This document shows positions 6,825 through 7,934 of a DNA stretch of 7,934 bases, piece by piece. Where the stretch lies: assembly GCA_027349615.1 (NCBI GenBank), contig DAIEML010000106.1, positions 1 through 7,934 of the forward strand, read 5' to 3'. The translations under genes and the position numbers were made by a program. The notes beneath the pieces were generated by a model, which saw nothing but the letters and a program-made list of their open reading frames with translations, did not search any database and was not told the DNA's origin. Every line of letters starts with the position of its first letter. Within the stretch, counting starts at the first letter, position 1. Origin of the DNA: Ignavibacteriales bacterium (GTDB lineage: Bacteria; Bacteroidota; Ignavibacteria; Ignavibacteriales; Ignavibacteriaceae).

Positions 6825-6856
6825 TTTGAATGATTGGACTTATTCCAATATGTTTA
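6825..6856 (+). promoter_or_regulatory. Putative dps promoter with inverted repeat between its boxes
   Basis: TTTG (6825-6828), 20 bases, then TATGTTTA (6849-6856), one base off the Bacteroidota TAnnTTTG box. The spacer contains ATTGGA-CTTAT-TCCAAT (6833-6849), a perfect 6-base inverted repeat placed where a repressor would block polymerase. It does not match the PerR or Fur boxes I know. The start codon is 47 bases after the downstream box. Confidence 0.35.
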
Positions 6857-6892
6857 TCAAAAATAATTATGGCAAATATTTATATAAAACGA

Positions 6893-6897
6893 AAGGA
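6893..6897 (+). promoter_or_regulatory. Ribosome binding site of the dps gene
   Basis: AAGGA five bases before ATG 6903, a good plus-strand Shine-Dalgarno site that fixes the start. Confidence 0.65.
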
Positions 6898-6902
6898 TAA
6901 TT

Positions 6903-7373
6903 ATGAAAACGAATATTGGAATAACCGAAAGTAATCTTCAAAACACGGCAGCATTACTGAATAATATTCTTGCGGACGAATACGTACTTTATACAAAAAC
7001 ACGAAACTACCATTGGAATGTGATAGGCGCAAATTTTCAAGAGCTTCATAAATTTTTCGAAAGCCAGTATGATAAGCTTGATGAAATAATTGACGACGTT
7101 GCTGAAAGAGTAAGGTCGCTTGGGCATTGGTCTTTAGGTACTTTAAAAGATATGCTAAAATTCGCCAGGCTTAATGAAGATATCCAAGCTTCCTCAGCGA
7201 ATGAAATGCTTAAAAATTTACTGGATGATCACGAAACATTGATTAGAATTTTAAGAGAAGATGTTAACGCCGTTACGGATAAATATTCAGATTTAGGCAC
7301 AGCAGATTTCTTAACCGGCTTGATGGAAGACCATGAAAAAATGGCATGGATGTTAAGATCGTATATATCATAA
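6903..7373 (+). CDS. dps: Dps family ferritin-like protein (iron-storing, oxidative/starvation protection)
   Basis: A 156-residue four-helix ferritin-like subunit; Dps proteins form 12-mers that oxidise Fe(II), usually with hydrogen peroxide, and store the iron as mineral, protecting DNA. The intersubunit ferroxidase ligands are all present with the spacing of Listeria Dps: His37 (NYHWNV), His49 (LHKFFE), Glu53, Asp64 and Glu68 (DDVAERVRSLG). The length is normal for the family. The N-terminus is short, with a single lysine (Lys2) before residue 30, so it lacks the lysine-rich tail that E. coli Dps uses to bind DNA; protection is probably through iron chemistry rather than DNA packing. It is the only plus-strand gene here, with its own promoter-like region and ribosome site. 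No clear terminator follows; the next bases are AT-rich, then repeat DNA. Confidence 0.93.
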   Translation: MKTNIGITESNLQNTAALLNNILADEYVLYTKTRNYHWNVIGANFQELHKFFESQYDKLDEIIDDVAERVRSLGHWSLGTLKDMLKFARLNEDIQASSANEMLKNLLDDHETLIRILREDVNAVTDKYSDLGTADFLTGLMEDHEKMAWMLRSYIS

Positions 7374-7409
7374 TATAGTTATTTACTGAAATTACACAGA
7401 CTCATTACT

Positions 7410-7444
7410 ATATAGCCCCGCCATTTAGAGGTTGTGTGAAAATT
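7410..7444 (+). repeat. Terminus-like repeat, copy 1 (direct repeat of 7504-7538)
   Basis: ATAT, A/T, GCCC, a variable stretch, then AGAGG, Y, TGTGT, K, AAAATT. It agrees with the copy 94 bases downstream at about 26 of 35 positions, with TAGAGGTTGTGTGAAAATT as its best conserved part (7426-7444). Confidence 0.55.
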
Positions 7445-7503
7445 GAATTTCCAAGAATAAATATTACTAAAATTGAATATGATTATTTATTATAAAGAAG
7501 CAT

Positions 7504-7538
7504 ATATTGCCCTCGGCTTCAGAGGCTGTGTTAAAATT
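7504..7538 (+). repeat. Terminus-like repeat, copy 2
   Basis: Second direct copy, with AGAGGCTGTGTTAAAATT at 7521-7538. CCTC (7511-7514) and GAGG (7522-7525) can form a small hairpin. The same block occurs inverted at 7795-7814, so this copy may be the left end of the element 7511-7814. Confidence 0.55.
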
Positions 7539-7814
7539 AGATAATGATTTATAAATATTTACGAAATTGAATATCACAATTCCGGTTAATAGCAAATATT
7601 ATTGAACTCCTACGGAGTTCCGGTTCTTTTTGGTTTTCTTTTTTCTACAAATATATAGCTCCTCTGGAGCTAAAACAGATTGAAGCTAACTCCGTAGGAG
7701 TTAAATATTTGTAGACTAAATATTCTTCCTAAATGCCCGAACCCCGTAGGGGTTCAATAAAAAATGAATATTTATTTTTTGACCTTTAATATTCACACAG
7801 CCTCTTAATCGAGG
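7511..7814. mobile_element. Putative non-autonomous mobile element with inverted ends and hairpin-rich core
   Basis: AGAGGCTGTGT (7521-7531) is perfectly inverted at 7795-7805. Beyond it, CCTCG (7511-7515) is matched by CGAGG (7810-7814), giving ends of about 20 bases with a one-base length difference. The roughly 300-base interior encodes nothing and carries four hairpins. Ends without a transposase fit a MITE-like relic moved by an enzyme coded elsewhere; I did not find a clear target duplication. Confidence 0.45.
7604..7755. repeat. Cluster of four 17-base hairpins in mirror symmetry
   Basis: Each unit is a 7-base stem with a 3-base loop: GAACTCC-TAC-GGAGTTC (7604-7620), TAGCTCC-TCT-GGAGCTA (7656-7672), TAACTCC-GTA-GGAGTTA (7687-7703) and GAACCCC-GTA-GGGGTTC (7739-7755). 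Their centres are 52, 31 and 52 bases apart and share one midpoint (7679.5). Around it, CTACAAATATATAGCTCC (7645-7662) matches the reverse complement of 7697-7714 at 16 of 18 positions. The cluster is therefore a large imperfect palindrome made of small perfect ones. Confidence 0.8.
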
Positions 7815-7840
7815 TGTTAATAGTATAATCATATAAACGT

Positions 7841-7877
7841 AACCGTTTAACCTGTCCGGCTTTTAGACGGAACGGTT
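7841..7877. repeat. Second composite palindrome, related to 6671-6721
   Basis: Outer stem AACCGTT (7841-7847) with AACGGTT (7871-7877). A one-sided TAAC is left out, then an inner stem CTGTC (7852-7856) / GACGG (7866-7870, written 5'-3' as GACGG with one G-T pair) closes the loop. TTAACCTGTCCG (7847-7858) matches TTAACCTGCCCG (6684-6695) at 11 of 12 positions, so the two palindromes share both design and sequence. Confidence 0.55.
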
Positions 7878-7887
7878 TACAATATAA

Positions 7888-7929
7888 TTTAGAACAACAG
7901 GTTAATCATTAAAATACTTTTGTTCTAAA
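7888..7929. repeat. 10-base inverted repeat at the right edge
   Basis: TTTAGAACAA (7888-7897) is perfectly inverted as TTGTTCTAAA (7920-7929), with a 22-base loop. It is AT-rich and not followed by enough sequence to judge whether it is a terminator, operator or element end. Confidence 0.5.
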
Positions 7930-7934
7930 CCAAG

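Larger units (their letters stand above)
6414..6902. other. Gene-free region of about 490 bases with a palindromic element
   Basis: Left part: promoter-like sequence of the minus-strand gene and an AT-rich inverted repeat (AAATAATAT 6527-6535 with ATATTATTT 6565-6573). Middle: the 202-base inverted-end element 6581-6782. Right part: dps promoter region. The 60-codon open frame at 6608-6790 runs straight through the palindrome and is not a believable gene. Confidence 0.6.
7374..7934. other. Gene-free repeat-rich flank downstream of dps
   Basis: About 560 bases without a credible open frame, filled by terminus-like repeats, four symmetric hairpins, a second composite palindrome and an edge inverted repeat, listed separately. 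No transposase or RNA gene was recognised. Confidence 0.7.

Noticed and set aside
7604..7755. CRISPR array
   Set aside because: The units are short hairpins with different sequences, alternating orientation and unequal AT-rich gaps; there is no identical direct repeat with constant spacers and no cas gene.
7374..7934. tRNA, rRNA or a known riboswitch in the repeat flank
   Set aside because: No cloverleaf, anticodon-arm pattern or rRNA-like sequence was found; the folds are simple hairpins.
1..7934. A complete defence or phage system
   Set aside because: No nuclease, helicase, toxin-antitoxin, reverse transcriptase, integrase or phage structural gene was found in any frame.

Overview
The window is AT-rich DNA. 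Five genes lie on the minus strand on the left (positions 1-5494). A sixth, orphan minus-strand gene follows (5760-6413), then one plus-strand gene (6903-7373), and then a gene-free right flank full of palindromes. Low GC, promoter-like motifs of the Bacteroidota type (TTTG, about 20 bases, TAnnTTTG), secreted carbohydrate- and phosphate-processing enzymes and a fused Memo-AMMECR1 protein together suggest the Bacteroidota/Chlorobiota group, perhaps Ignavibacteria. That assignment is inference from style; the window holds no rRNA or tRNA that could fix it.

Minus-strand block, in transcription order: an aspartate/glutamate racemase family protein (5494-4802); a small NADP-binding oxidoreductase of the F420-reductase-like family (4682-4035); a fused MEMO plus AMMECR1 protein, i.e. 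AmmeMemoRadiSam components B and A in one chain (3992-2484); a secreted phosphoesterase of the AcpA/phospholipase-C-like family (2379-1513); and, 13 bases further on, a secreted GH2 glycosidase that runs off the left edge (1499-1). The glycosidase carries the GSD acid/base motif and flanking signatures of exo-beta-D-glucosaminidases. The last two genes look like a secreted-enzyme pair with their own promoter. The first three are cytoplasmic and may be co-transcribed, but no shared pathway can be proven from the window.

Middle: 5495-5759 holds an imperfect GC-rich palindrome with attC-like features (minus-strand right box GTTAAAC), then the orphan gene at 5760-6413, which encodes a protein with an N-terminal lipoprotein-like or membrane segment and a second membrane segment at its C-terminus. 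The non-coding stretch 6414-6902 holds a 202-base element with 16-base inverted ends and a strong composite palindrome at its centre. After it comes a Dps-type ferritin with all ferroxidase ligands, preceded by a Bacteroidota-like promoter with an inverted repeat between its two boxes.

Right flank (7374-7934): no gene. It holds two direct copies and one inverted copy of a terminus-like motif (AGAGGYTGTGT), four 17-base hairpins arranged with mirror symmetry (centre-to-centre 52, 31, 52 bases), a second composite palindrome sharing TTAACCTGYCCG with the one at 6671-6721, and a 10-base inverted repeat at the edge. This looks like nested or decayed non-autonomous mobile (MITE/REP-like) elements. 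It is the least explained part of the window.
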